A DNA stretch of 64,000 nt, from assembly GCA_035760965.1 (NCBI GenBank), contig DASTRY010000008.1, positions 62,001 to 126,000 on the forward strand, written 5' to 3'. The stretch comes from JADGHX01 sp035760965. GTDB taxonomy: Bacteria; Pseudomonadota; Gammaproteobacteria; Steroidobacterales; Steroidobacteraceae. Both the position numbers and the translations under genes were made by a program. This document shows, one piece after another, positions 35,988 to 44,331 of this stretch. A model generated the notes under the pieces. That model saw only the letters and a program-made list of their open reading frames with translations, ran no database searches and was not told the origin of the DNA. Each line of letters begins with the position of its first letter. Position 1 is the first letter of the stretch.

Positions 35988-36574
35988 CACTTCGGTAACC
36001 CCATCGTCGCGACGATGCTGCGCGCGATATCGGCGATGCGACGGTTCTCGTTCATCGCCGCCTTGCGCAGCACCGCGTAGGCGTCGCTCTCCGAGAGCGC
36101 GCGCTCCTTCATCAGAATGCCCTTGGCGCGCTCGATGAGCTTGCGGTCCTCGAGCTGCCGGTGCACGCGCTCGAGCTCATCGCGCATGCGGTTGAACGTG
36201 TTGAAGTGGCCGACCGCGGTATCGAGGATGGTCTTGACCAGATCTTTGCGCAGGCCGTCCACGACGTACGCACCGACGCCGGACTCGATGGCCGCGCGGA
36301 TCGTCTCGGTGTCCGCGTGATCGACGAACATCGCGATCGGCCGGCGCACGCTGCGCGAGACCTGGAACATCTGCTCGAGCACGTCGCGATTCGGATTCTC
36401 GAGGTCGATGAAGATGACATCGGGGTCGAGATCGACGATACGCCGGAGAAGACCCTGCGTCTCGCGCACGATCGTGATGTCGTGCAAGCCCGCCTCGCGC
36501 AGCCCTTCCTCGAGGATGGCCGCGCGAGCCGCGTTCTGATCGACGAGCAGGATTCGTAGCGACGGCTCACCCAT
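35987..36574 (-). CDS. nasT: ANTAR-domain antiterminator NasT
   Basis: A 195-residue protein with an N-terminal receiver-like domain (LRILLVDQNAARAAILEEGL, FIDLENPNRD) and a C-terminal ANTAR RNA-binding domain (about 130-190; ERVHRQLEDRKLIERAKGIL, MKERALSESDAYAVLRK). ANTAR proteins bind paired hairpins with A1/G4 hexaloops and prevent termination. A matching leader precedes nirB, transcribed divergently from the same 356-bp region. nasT is coupled to nasS, its inhibitor. Confidence 0.95.
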   Translation of the reverse strand: MGEPSLRILLVDQNAARAAILEEGLREAGLHDITIVRETQGLLRRIVDLDPDVIFIDLENPNRDVLEQMFQVSRSVRRPIAMFVDHADTETIRAAIESGVGAYVVDGLRKDLVKTILDTAVGHFNTFNRMRDELERVHRQLEDRKLIERAKGILMKERALSESDAYAVLRKAAMNENRRIADIARSIVATMGLPK

Positions 36575-36651
36575 ATCCGAAGGCGCGGGTGCAACGGCTG
36601 TGCCACATGCGCGGCCGTGCAGGCGCGATGATCGGGCGGCGCGCGGGTCAG

Positions 36652-36676
36652 CGGCTGCACGATGATCGTGCAGCCG
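36652..36676. promoter_or_regulatory. NtrC-type palindrome upstream of nirB
   Basis: A perfect 25-bp inverted repeat (12-bp arms around one G) contains TGCACGATGATCGTGCA (36656-36672), an exact TGCAC-N7-GTGCA NtrC dyad. Its centre is about 142 bp upstream of the predicted nirB start site, a typical enhancer distance, and about 90 bp upstream of nasT on the other strand. Confidence 0.75.
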
Positions 36677-36779
36677 AGGTGTGCCGTGCTCCGTAACGGA
36701 TCAGCGCGCGCCGTCGCTCGATGAACCTTCAGCGCGCTAAGTACTTGGTGCGCTTCGTTGCGAGCGCGTGACCTCGCGA

Positions 36780-36795
36780 TGGCACGACGGTTGCA
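36780..36795 (+). promoter_or_regulatory. consensus sigma-54 promoter of the nirB-nasA operon
   Basis: TGGCACGACGGTTGCA is an exact match to TGGCACG-N4-TTGCA. The transcript should begin near 36806, leaving a leader of about 125 nt before the nirB ATG. Confidence 0.92.
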
Positions 36796-36810
36796 CCTAC
36801 CGCATCACGA

Positions 36811-36838
36811 AGCCGGCTCCACTGACAGGGGGCCGGTT
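36811..36838 (+). promoter_or_regulatory. leader hairpin P1 (ANTAR-type target)
   Basis: Ten paired bases (36811-36820 with 36829-36838, two G-U wobbles) close a loop beginning ACTGAC, with A at position 1 and G at position 4 as ANTAR targets require. As drawn the loop is 8 nt; a strict hexaloop needs a C-A closing mismatch. Confidence 0.6.
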
Positions 36839-36851
36839 GGCAACGCCGCCA
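36838..36851 (+). promoter_or_regulatory. leader hairpin P2 (ANTAR-type hexaloop, excludes the terminator)
   Basis: TGGC and GCCA close the hexaloop AACGCC with A1 and G4. Nine bases of this hairpin (36842-36850) are also the 5' base of the terminator stem, so P2 and the terminator cannot both form. This is the expected NasT antitermination switch. Confidence 0.7.
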
Positions 36852-36912
36852 TTCGCGCATGCACGCATCCCCCCTCAGCGCTGCATGCGTCGATTGGCGG
36901 CGTTCTCGTTTT
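36842..36912 (+). terminator. leader terminator of the nirB-nasA operon
   Basis: AACGCCGCC (36842-36850) pairs with GGCGGCGTT (36896-36904). The stem continues through about 12 more pairs, including GCATGCA with TGCATGC, with one mismatch and a bulge. CTCGTTTT follows. It ends 18 bp before the nirB ATG. Confidence 0.8.
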
Positions 36913-36930
36913 ACGGAGCTGAGAAACACG

Positions 36931-39462
36931 ATGGATGCACGCCCGCGACTGGTGGTCATTGGCAACGGAATGGTCGGCCAGCGCTTTCTGGAGCACATCG
37001 TCGCCGAGAATGCGCGACACGAAATCGTCGTGCTCGGCGAGGAGCCGCGCGCGGCCTACGACCGCGTGCAGCTCTCGGCGTTCTTCTCCGGCAAGACGGC
37101 CGACGATCTCTCGCTCGTGCCCGCGGGTTTCATGGCCGAGCACGGCATCGATCTGCGGCTCGGCGAGCGTGCCGTCGCGATCGACCGCGAACAGCAGCGC
37201 ATCCGCACCGCATGCGGCACCGAGCTCGGGTACGACACGCTCGTGCTCGCGACCGGCTCGTATCCCTTCGTGCCGCCGATCGCGGGGCGCGATCGACCGG
37301 GCTGCTTCGTCTATCGCACGATCGAAGATCTCCAGGCGATTCGCGAGGCGGTGGGCGAAGCGAAAATCGGCGCGGTGATCGGCGGGGGCCTCCTCGGGCT
37401 CGAAGCCGCCAAGGCGCTGCGCGATCTGGGTCTTGAAACACACGTCGTCGAGTTCGCGCCGCGTCTGATGGCGGTGCAGGTGGACGCCGCGGGCGGTGCG
37501 CTGTTGCGCTCGAAGATCGAAGCGCTGGGCGTTCGCGTACACACGGGTGCGAACACACGGGCCATTGTCGCGGGCGAGCGCGCACGGCATCGTCTCGAGC
37601 TTGCGGATGGCAATGCGCTCGAGGCGGACGTCGTCGTATTTTCAGCGGGCATCCGTCCGCGCGACGAGCTGGCGCGCGCGAGCGGCCTCGCGGTGGGCGA
37701 GCGCGGCGGCATCGTGGTCGACGACGGCTGCCGCACGTCCGATCCGCACATCTTCGCGATCGGCGAATGCGCGCTGTGGAATGGCAAGATCTACGGGCTC
37801 GTCGCGCCGGGATATCAGATGGCGCAAGTCGCCGCGCAGCGAATCGCCGGCGACACCGACGCGGCGTTCGGCGGCGCGGACATGAGCACGAAGTTGAAGC
37901 TGCTCGGCGTCGACGTGGCCTCGCTCGGCGACGCGCACGCGGTCACGCCGGGCGCCAAGACGTACGTGCTCCACGACGAGCGCCGCGAGACGTACAAGAA
38001 ACTCGTGGTCGACGCGGACGGCAAGCGCCTGCTCGGCGGCATCCTCGTCGGCGATGCGGCCGACTACGGCACCTGGCTGCAGATGATGCTGAACGGCCTC
38101 AATCTGCCGGAGTTTCCCGAAACGCTGCTCGTGCCTCAGTCCGCGAGCGCAAGTGCGCCCGCTGCGAGCCGCGCTGCCCTGCCGGACAGCGCGCAGATCT
38201 GCCAGTGCAACAACGTCACGAAGGGCACGATCTGCAAGGCCATCGATGCGGGCTGCACGACGGTCGGCGCGCTGAAATCGAAGACGAAAGCCGCGACGAC
38301 GTGCGGCGGCTGCGCACCGCTGCTCACGCAGGTCTTGAAGGCGGAGCTGGCGCGCAAGGGCCTCGCCGTCGACAACCATCTCTGCGAGCACTTCCCGTAT
38401 TCGCGCCAGCAACTGTTCCATCTCGTGCGCGTCGGCGAGCTGCGCAGCTTCGCGGACGTGCTCGCCAAGCACGGACGCGGCCGGGGTTGCGACATCTGCA
38501 AGCCGGCCGTCGCGTCGATTCTCGCCTCGTGCTGGAACGAGTTCGTGCTCGCGCGCGACCGCCAGCCTCTTCAGGACACCAATGACTACTTCCTCGCGAA
38601 CATGCAGAAGGACGGCACCTATTCGGTGGTGCCTCGGGTTCCCGGCGGTGAGATCACGCCGCAGAAGCTCATGGCGATCGGCGCGATCGCCGCGAAGTAC
38701 GGCCTGTACACGAAGATCACGGGCGGCCAGCGCATCGATCTCTTCGGCGCGCAGGTGCACGAGCTGCCGCTCATCTGGAAGGAGCTGATCGCCGCCGGCT
38801 TCGAATCCGGGCACGCGTACGGCAAGGCGATGCGCACCGTGAAATCATGCGTGGGCTCGACGTGGTGCCGCTACGGCGTGCAGGACAGTGTCGGCCTCGC
38901 GATCGCCATCGAGAACCGCTACAAGGGTCTGCGCGCCCCTCACAAGATCAAGCTCGCCGTGTCCGGATGCACGCGCGAATGCGCGGAGGCGCAGAGCAAG
39001 GACGTCGGCGTCATCGCAACGGAGCGGGGCTGGAATCTCTACGTGTGCGGCAACGGCGGCATGAAGCCGCGCCACGCCGACCTGCTCGCGACCGATCTCG
39101 ATACGGCGACGCTGATCCGGTACATCGATCGATTCCTGATGTTCTACATCCGAACGGCCGATCGGCTGCAGCGAACCTCCACCTGGCGAGACAACCTCGA
39201 AGGCGGCCTCGACTACCTGAAGCAAGTGGTCTGCGAAGACAGCCTCGGCATCGCGGCCGAGCTGGAAGCGGACATGGCTCGCGTCATCGCAAGCTACGAG
39301 TGCGAATGGAAACGCGCCGTCGAGGACCCGGCGACGCTCGCGCGCTTCCGCCACTTCGTGAACACCGACGCCGCCGACGACAACGTGAAGTTCGTGCGCG
39401 AGCGCGATCAGAAACGGCCCGCGACGCGTGCGGAGCGCGCGGCGCTGGCCGAAGAAGCATGA
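36931..39462 (+). CDS. nirB: assimilatory NAD(P)H nitrite reductase large subunit
   Basis: An 843-residue enzyme reducing nitrite to ammonium with six electrons from NAD(P)H. Domains: FAD/NAD(P)H oxidoreductase (1-400; VVIGNGMVGQRF, AVIGGGLLGLEAA, FAIGECALW), a BFD-like [2Fe-2S] domain (CQCNNV ... CGGCAP, about 427-470), then the siroheme/[4Fe-4S] sulfite-nitrite reductase part with cluster Cys in KSCVGSTWCRYG and SGCTRECAEAQS. The frame opens at 36859, but that lies in the terminator; ATG 36931 with CGGAG upstream is the start. It is the first gene of the nitrate operon. Confidence 0.95.
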   Translation: MDARPRLVVIGNGMVGQRFLEHIVAENARHEIVVLGEEPRAAYDRVQLSAFFSGKTADDLSLVPAGFMAEHGIDLRLGERAVAIDREQQRIRTACGTELGYDTLVLATGSYPFVPPIAGRDRPGCFVYRTIEDLQAIREAVGEAKIGAVIGGGLLGLEAAKALRDLGLETHVVEFAPRLMAVQVDAAGGALLRSKIEALGVRVHTGANTRAIVAGERARHRLELADGNALEADVVVFSAGIRPRDELARASGLAVGERGGIVVDDGCRTSDPHIFAIGECALWNGKIYGLVAPGYQMAQVAAQRIAGDTDAAFGGADMSTKLKLLGVDVASLGDAHAVTPGAKTYVLHDERRETYKKLVVDADGKRLLGGILVGDAADYGTWLQMMLNGLNLPEFPETLLVPQSASASAPAASRAALPDSAQICQCNNVTKGTICKAIDAGCTTVGALKSKTKAATTCGGCAPLLTQVLKAELARKGLAVDNHLCEHFPYSRQQLFHLVRVGELRSFADVLAKHGRGRGCDICKPAVASILASCWNEFVLARDRQPLQDTNDYFLANMQKDGTYSVVPRVPGGEITPQKLMAIGAIAAKYGLYTKITGGQRIDLFGAQVHELPLIWKELIAAGFESGHAYGKAMRTVKSCVGSTWCRYGVQDSVGLAIAIENRYKGLRAPHKIKLAVSGCTRECAEAQSKDVGVIATERGWNLYVCGNGGMKPRHADLLATDLDTATLIRYIDRFLMFYIRTADRLQRTSTWRDNLEGGLDYLKQVVCEDSLGIAAELEADMARVIASYECEWKRAVEDPATLARFRHFVNTDAADDNVKFVRERDQKRPATRAERAALAEEA

Positions 39463-39475
39463 CGAGGACGAGTGG

Positions 39476-41029
39476 ATGAGCTGGACGATTGCCTGCGATC
39501 TCGACGACATCCTGCCGGACATGGGCGCGTGCGCGCTCCTGGAGGGGCGCCAGATCGCCCTGTTCCGCGTGAACGATGCGGTGTACGCACTCGACAATCG
39601 CGATCCCGCGAGCGGCGCCAACGTGCTCGCGCGCGGCATCGTCGGCGACATCAAGGGCGAGCTCGTCGTCGCCTCGCCGCTCTACAAGCACCACTATTCC
39701 CTCACGACCGGGCGCTGTCTCGAGGATCCAGAGAAGTCCGTGAACGTGTATGCGGCGCGCGTGGTCGCAGGACGCGTCGAGATCGATGTCGCCGCGCCCC
39801 AGCCGGTGCGCCGGAAGACGCGCCGCCGTCTCGTCGTGGTCGGCAACGGGATGGCCGGGATGCGCACGGTGGAGGAGCTGCTGGCGCTCGCGCCGAACGA
39901 ATACGAGATCGTCGTGTTCGGCGCGGAACCGCACGGCAACTACAACCGCATCTTGCTCTCGCCGGTGCTGGCCGGTGAGAAGCGCGCGGAAGACATCGTG
40001 CTGCACGCACCGGAGTGGTACGTCGAGCATGGCGTGAAGCTGCACGCCGGCGACCCGATCGTCGCGATCGATCGGCGCAAGCGGCTCGTCAAATCGCAGC
40101 GAGGCATCGAGCTTTCCTACGACCGACTACTGCTGGCGACCGGCTCCACGCCCATCGTGCTGCCGATCCCCGGCGTCGATTCGAAGGGGGTCATCACGTT
40201 CCGCGATCTCGCGGATGTCGAGGCAATGCTCGCCGCCGCCAAGCCCGGCCGCAAGGCCGTGGTCATCGGCGGCGGGCTTCTCGGACTCGAAGCGGCGAAC
40301 GGTCTGCTCTCGCGCGGCATGTCCGTCACCGTCGTCCACTTGTTCGAGACGCTGATGGAGCGCCAGCTCGATGCGGCGGCGGCCGCGCTCCTGCGCGCCT
40401 CGCTCGCGAGCCGTGGAATCGTCTTCAAGATGCCCGCGCAGACGACGGCGATCCTCGGCTCGGGCGCGGTGGAAGGCGTGCGATTCGCGGACGGCAGCGA
40501 GCTGCCCGCGGACCTCGTCGTGATGGCCGTCGGTGTGCGACCGAACGTGGAGCTGGCGCGTGCCGCGGGGCTGCGCTGCGATCGCGGCATTCTCGTCAAC
40601 GACACGCTGCAATCGTACGACCCGAGCATCTACGCCGTCGGCGAGTGCGTGCAGCATCGCAACGTCACGTTCGGGCTCGTTGCGCCGCTCTGGGAGCAGG
40701 CTCGTGTGTGCGCGACGCATCTCGCCGAGCTCGGCGTGTCGGGCTATCGCGGCACGCTCCCGGCGACCCAGCTCAAGGTGACGGGCATCGAGCTCTACTC
40801 GGCGGGCGATTTCCAGAGCGCCGGCGACGGCGAGGACATCGTGCTGCGAGACCCCGCGCGTCAGATCTACAAGCGTCTCGTCATTCGCGACAACAAGCTG
40901 CGCGGCGCCGTGCTGTTCGGCGATGCGAGCGCGGGCCCGTGGTACTTCGAGATGATGGCGTCCGGGCGCGACGTGGGTTCGATTCGCGACGAGCTGCTGT
41001 TCGGGCCGGACACCCCACCGCAATCATGA
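39476..41029 (+). CDS. NirD-type small subunit fused to an FAD/NAD(P)H oxidoreductase
   Basis: A 517-residue fusion. Residues 1-105 are a NirD-like Rieske-fold domain (ACALLEGRQIALFRV, VASPLYKHHYSL, CLEDPEKSVNVY) without the Cys/His cluster ligands, as in NirD. Residues 115-517 are a class-I disulfide-reductase-like flavoprotein (VVGNGMAGMRTVEELLALAP, VVIGGGLLGLEAANGLL, YAVGECVQHRN) related to the N-terminal part of NirB. It lacks BFD and siroheme domains. It may complete NirB and also feed electrons to NasA (NasB-like); the latter is inferred. ATG follows nirB by 13 bp with GAGGACG upstream; its stop overlaps nasA. Confidence 0.85.
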   Translation: MSWTIACDLDDILPDMGACALLEGRQIALFRVNDAVYALDNRDPASGANVLARGIVGDIKGELVVASPLYKHHYSLTTGRCLEDPEKSVNVYAARVVAGRVEIDVAAPQPVRRKTRRRLVVVGNGMAGMRTVEELLALAPNEYEIVVFGAEPHGNYNRILLSPVLAGEKRAEDIVLHAPEWYVEHGVKLHAGDPIVAIDRRKRLVKSQRGIELSYDRLLLATGSTPIVLPIPGVDSKGVITFRDLADVEAMLAAAKPGRKAVVIGGGLLGLEAANGLLSRGMSVTVVHLFETLMERQLDAAAAALLRASLASRGIVFKMPAQTTAILGSGAVEGVRFADGSELPADLVVMAVGVRPNVELARAAGLRCDRGILVNDTLQSYDPSIYAVGECVQHRNVTFGLVAPLWEQARVCATHLAELGVSGYRGTLPATQLKVTGIELYSAGDFQSAGDGEDIVLRDPARQIYKRLVIRDNKLRGAVLFGDASAGPWYFEMMASGRDVGSIRDELLFGPDTPPQS

Positions 41030-43713
41030 CGGACGTTGTTCGCACGACCTGCCCCTACTGCGGAGTGGGATGCGGCGTGCTGGCCGCGCGACGCGCGGGA
41101 GGCGTGGAGATCAGCGGCGATCCGGATCATCCGGCCAACGCCGGACGGCTCTGCTCGAAGGGCGCCGCGCTCGGCGAGACGCTAGGCACGGAGGAAAGGC
41201 TTCTCTATCCGCACATCGCAAAGCGGCGCGTGAGCTGGGATGAGGCGTTGAGCCATGTCGCGGCGGGCTTCACGCGCATCATTCGCGAGCACGGGCCCGA
41301 CGCGGTGGCGTTCTACATCTCCGGCCAGCTTTTGACGGAGGACTACTACGTCGCCAACAAGCTCATGAAGGGCTTCATCGGCACGGCCAACATCGACACC
41401 AACTCGCGGCTGTGCATGGCGTCGGCGGTCGCGGGCCACAAGCGCGCGTTCGGCGCGGATGCAGTGCCCGGCTGCTACGAGGATTTCGAGCTGGCCGATC
41501 TCGTCGTGCTCGTCGGGTCGAACGCGGCGTGGTGCCATCCGGTGCTCTATCAGCGCATCGTGCGCGCGAAAGAGCGGCGGCCGGAGATGAAGGTCGTGGT
41601 CGTGGATCCACGTCGCACGCCGACCTGCGACATCGCGGACCTGCACGTGCCTGCGCGTGCCGGCAGCGACATTCCGCTGTTCCTCGGTCTGCTCGCGTTC
41701 TTGCATAAGCAACGCTGCACCGATACGAGCTTCGTAGCCGAGCGCACGAAGGGAGCAGCCGAAGCGTTGGCGGTCGCGCTCGAAGCGGCGGGCGACGTCG
41801 AGCGTGTCGCCGCAGCGTGCGGGCTCGATGCTCAGCGGGTGCGCACGTTCTTCGAGATGTTCGCGCGCACGGAGCGTGTCGTCACCGCCTTCTCGCAAGG
41901 TGTGAATCAGTCGTCCGCCGGCACCGACAAAGTCAACGCAATCATCAATTGCCACTTGCTCACGGGCCGCATCGGCCGGCCGGGGATGGGGCCGTTCTCG
42001 ATCACGGGCCAGCCGAACGCGATGGGCGGTCGCGAAGTGGGCGGCATGGCCAACATGCTCGCCGCGCACATGGAGCTCGAGAATCCCGCGCACCGGCAGG
42101 CCGTGCAGACGTTCTGGAACAGTCCGCGGATCGCGGCGGAAAGCGGTCGCAAAGCTGTCGACATGTTCGACGCCATTCACGATGGACGCATCAAGGCCGT
42201 GTGGATCATGGCGACGAATCCGGCGGTGAGCTTGCCGGATGCAAACCGTGTGCGCGAAGCGCTGCAACGCTGCGAGCTCGTCGTCGTATCGGATTGCGTT
42301 GCGCGCGGCGACACGCTCGAGTTCGCGCACGTGCAGCTGCCCGCCGCCACGTGGGGCGAGAAGGACGGCACGGTGACGAACTCGGAGCGGCGCATCTCCC
42401 GCCAGCGCGCATTTCTGCGGCCACCGGGTGAAGCGAAGCCGGACTGGTGGATCATCTGCGAAGTGGCGAAGCGCATGGGCTTCGAGTCCGGCTTTCGCTT
42501 CGAGAGCTCGCACGACATCTTCGTTGAGCACGCGCGGCTGTCGGGTGTCGATGCCGGTGCCGTGCGCGTGTTCGACATCAGCGGTCTCGCGCGGCTCACG
42601 CGCGCACAGTACGACGCGCTCGATCCCGTGCAATGGCCCGTGCGCGAGAATGCCCCTGCGGGAACGCCGCGGCTCGCGACCGATGGGCGATTCTTCCATA
42701 CCGACGGCAGAGCGCGTTTCGTGCCGACGCCGCCGCGCGATCCGCACAACCGCCTGAACGAGGACTTCCCGCTCGTCCTCAACACGGGCCGCGTCCGCGA
42801 TCAGTGGCACACGATGACGCGCACGGGCCGCGCACCACGGCTGGCGGATCACCTGCCCGAACCCTACGTCGACATGCATGCGCAGGATGCGCTGCTCGCC
42901 GGCGTTCGCGAAGGCGAGCTCGTGCGCGTAACGAGCGCGTGGGGCTCGATGGCGGCGCGCCTGCGCACGAGCGGTGAGATCGCGCGCGGCACCGTGTTCG
43001 TGCCGATCCATTGGAGCTCCGTCAACGCGTCGGATGCGCGCGTCGGGGCGCTCGTGAATCCGGTGGTGGACCCGATCTCGGGTGAGCCGGAGCTCAAGCA
43101 CACCCCTGTCATGGTCGAGCCCCTTCGAGTCGACTGGTATGGCGTGCTCTTTGTGCGCGAACCCTTCGCCGAGCCCGACGTGACATGGTGGGTGCGGGTG
43201 CGTGGCAATGGCTTCGTCCGCTACGAGCTTGCCGGGCGACATGCTTCGACCGCTCAGTCACGCGCGCGACGCGCGATCGACTCGAGCTGGGCGCGCCAAT
43301 TCCTCGGCGTGACCGACCGCGACGCCGACTACATCGACTACGAGGACACAGCAGGCGGCGTGTATCGCGGCGCGTGGCTGACGGGCGATCGCTTGGCTGC
43401 CGTCCTGTGTATCGCGTCGCGCACGCAGCTGCCGTCGCGCGTGTGGCTCGCGAGCCTCTTCGCGAAACCGCGACTCGACGATGCGGATCGTCGGGGGCTG
43501 CTCGCCGGCCGACCCCTCGCGGCGGCCGCCGATACGGGTCCGCTCGTTTGCAGCTGCTTTCGCGTCGGACGCAACACCATCGCCGATGCCATCGAGCGGC
43601 ATGGATTCACGACGGCCGCGCAGGTCGGGGCGCACTTGAACGCGGGTACGAACTGCGGTTCGTGCGTACCGGAGATCCGCGCGTTGCTCGCCGCTCGCGC
43701 CGTATCGGCCTGA
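41026..43713 (+). CDS. nasA: assimilatory nitrate reductase catalytic subunit
   Basis: An 895-residue cytoplasmic molybdenum enzyme reducing nitrate to nitrite. The N-terminal [4Fe-4S] motif is CPYCGVGCGVLA with GRLCSKGAALGE. Mo-bisMGD domains follow (NIDTNSRLCMASAV, VVDPRRTPTCDIAD, GPFSITGQPNAMGGREVGG, NTGRVRDQWHTMTRTG). A C-terminal BFD-like [2Fe-2S] domain has CSCFRVG and GTNCGSCVPEI (about 840-890), as in Klebsiella NasA. No Tat signal is present. The ATG overlaps the previous stop (ATGA). A hairpin terminator follows. Confidence 0.96.
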   Translation: MTDVVRTTCPYCGVGCGVLAARRAGGVEISGDPDHPANAGRLCSKGAALGETLGTEERLLYPHIAKRRVSWDEALSHVAAGFTRIIREHGPDAVAFYISGQLLTEDYYVANKLMKGFIGTANIDTNSRLCMASAVAGHKRAFGADAVPGCYEDFELADLVVLVGSNAAWCHPVLYQRIVRAKERRPEMKVVVVDPRRTPTCDIADLHVPARAGSDIPLFLGLLAFLHKQRCTDTSFVAERTKGAAEALAVALEAAGDVERVAAACGLDAQRVRTFFEMFARTERVVTAFSQGVNQSSAGTDKVNAIINCHLLTGRIGRPGMGPFSITGQPNAMGGREVGGMANMLAAHMELENPAHRQAVQTFWNSPRIAAESGRKAVDMFDAIHDGRIKAVWIMATNPAVSLPDANRVREALQRCELVVVSDCVARGDTLEFAHVQLPAATWGEKDGTVTNSERRISRQRAFLRPPGEAKPDWWIICEVAKRMGFESGFRFESSHDIFVEHARLSGVDAGAVRVFDISGLARLTRAQYDALDPVQWPVRENAPAGTPRLATDGRFFHTDGRARFVPTPPRDPHNRLNEDFPLVLNTGRVRDQWHTMTRTGRAPRLADHLPEPYVDMHAQDALLAGVREGELVRVTSAWGSMAARLRTSGEIARGTVFVPIHWSSVNASDARVGALVNPVVDPISGEPELKHTPVMVEPLRVDWYGVLFVREPFAEPDVTWWVRVRGNGFVRYELAGRHASTAQSRARRAIDSSWARQFLGVTDRDADYIDYEDTAGGVYRGAWLTGDRLAAVLCIASRTQLPSRVWLASLFAKPRLDDADRRGLLAGRPLAAAADTGPLVCSCFRVGRNTIADAIERHGFTTAAQVGAHLNAGTNCGSCVPEIRALLAARAVSA

Positions 43714-43771
43714 ACCGAATCGGCCCGGCGCATCGCGAGCGGCCTGCAATGTGTCGGCGAACGAGTGCGCC

Positions 43772-43794
43772 AGCGGCGTTCCTCCGCCGTTTTG
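43772..43794 (+). terminator. intrinsic terminator after nasA
   Basis: AGCGGCG and CGCCGTT form a 7-bp stem (one wobble) around TTCCTC, running into TTTTG. It lies 58 bp after the nasA stop. Confidence 0.6.
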
Positions 43795-43891
43795 TCATGG
43801 CCACTGAACGTGCGCGTGACGAACACGCCCGTGACGATGCACGCACTTTTGGTGCGAATCGCTGTCGTCGCACACCGACGCGTTACGAATT

Positions 43892-43908
43892 CTTAATTCC
43901 TTCTTAAG
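43892..43908. promoter_or_regulatory. CTTAAT-N5-CTTAAG response-regulator box
   Basis: Two half-sites 11 bp apart (also TTCTTAA direct repeats) match the pattern bound by OmpR-family regulators such as PmrA and QseB. The box lies 81 bp before the psiF-like ATG, with a TAGCGT -10-like sequence 22 bp after its end. An OmpR-family two-component system is encoded 1.8 kb downstream. Confidence 0.55.
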
Positions 43909-43988
43909 CCCGCCGAGAACGCGCCCCGCGTAGCGTATCCGTCGCTGCACCGACGCAGCCATCACCCGGAACCAAGAGGACTCGAACC

Positions 43989-44231
43989 ATGAAGTTGCTT
44001 TCCGCGCTGACGCTGACGGCCCTTCTCAGCACGACCGCCGCGTTCGCGGCCGACAACAACACCGGTAGCACGGCCTCGACACCCGCGCCGGCCGCGAAGC
44101 ACATGTCGCTGAAGGCCTGCAACAAGCAAGCGGACGAGAAGAAGCTCACGGGCGCCGATCGCTCCGCGTTCGTGAAGGAGTGTCACGGCAGCAGCGGGCA
44201 CAAGAAGCCGGCCGCCGCCAACGCCCAGTAA
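43989..44231 (+). CDS. small exported PsiF-repeat-like protein
   Basis: An 80-residue protein with a signal peptide (LLSALTLTALLSTTAAFA). After an Ala/Thr/Pro linker comes a PsiF-type segment, LKACNKQADEKKLTGADR ... FVKECHG, with the two conserved Cys. PsiF of E. coli is phosphate-starvation inducible with no known function. AGAGGA precedes the ATG. It stands alone between the nas operon and a two-component system, with a CTTAA-type box upstream and a long hairpin downstream. Confidence 0.82.
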   Translation: MKLLSALTLTALLSTTAAFAADNNTGSTASTPAPAAKHMSLKACNKQADEKKLTGADRSAFVKECHGSSGHKKPAAANAQ

Positions 44232-44238
44232 GCGAGCT

Positions 44239-44278
44239 TGCGTCGGCCCGGCATTCAAGGCTTCACCGGGCCGACGCA
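44239..44278 (+). terminator. long hairpin after the psiF-like gene
   Basis: TGCGTCGGCCCGG and CCGGGCCGACGCA form a perfect 13-bp stem with a 14-nt loop, 7 bp past the stop and 53 bp before the convergent kinase stop. No T-run follows. Confidence 0.55.
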
Positions 44279-44331
44279 GCCGGCACGCGGCGTCGCAAGA
44301 GTGGTCGGCGCCGCGTGTCATCTTGCCGCGG

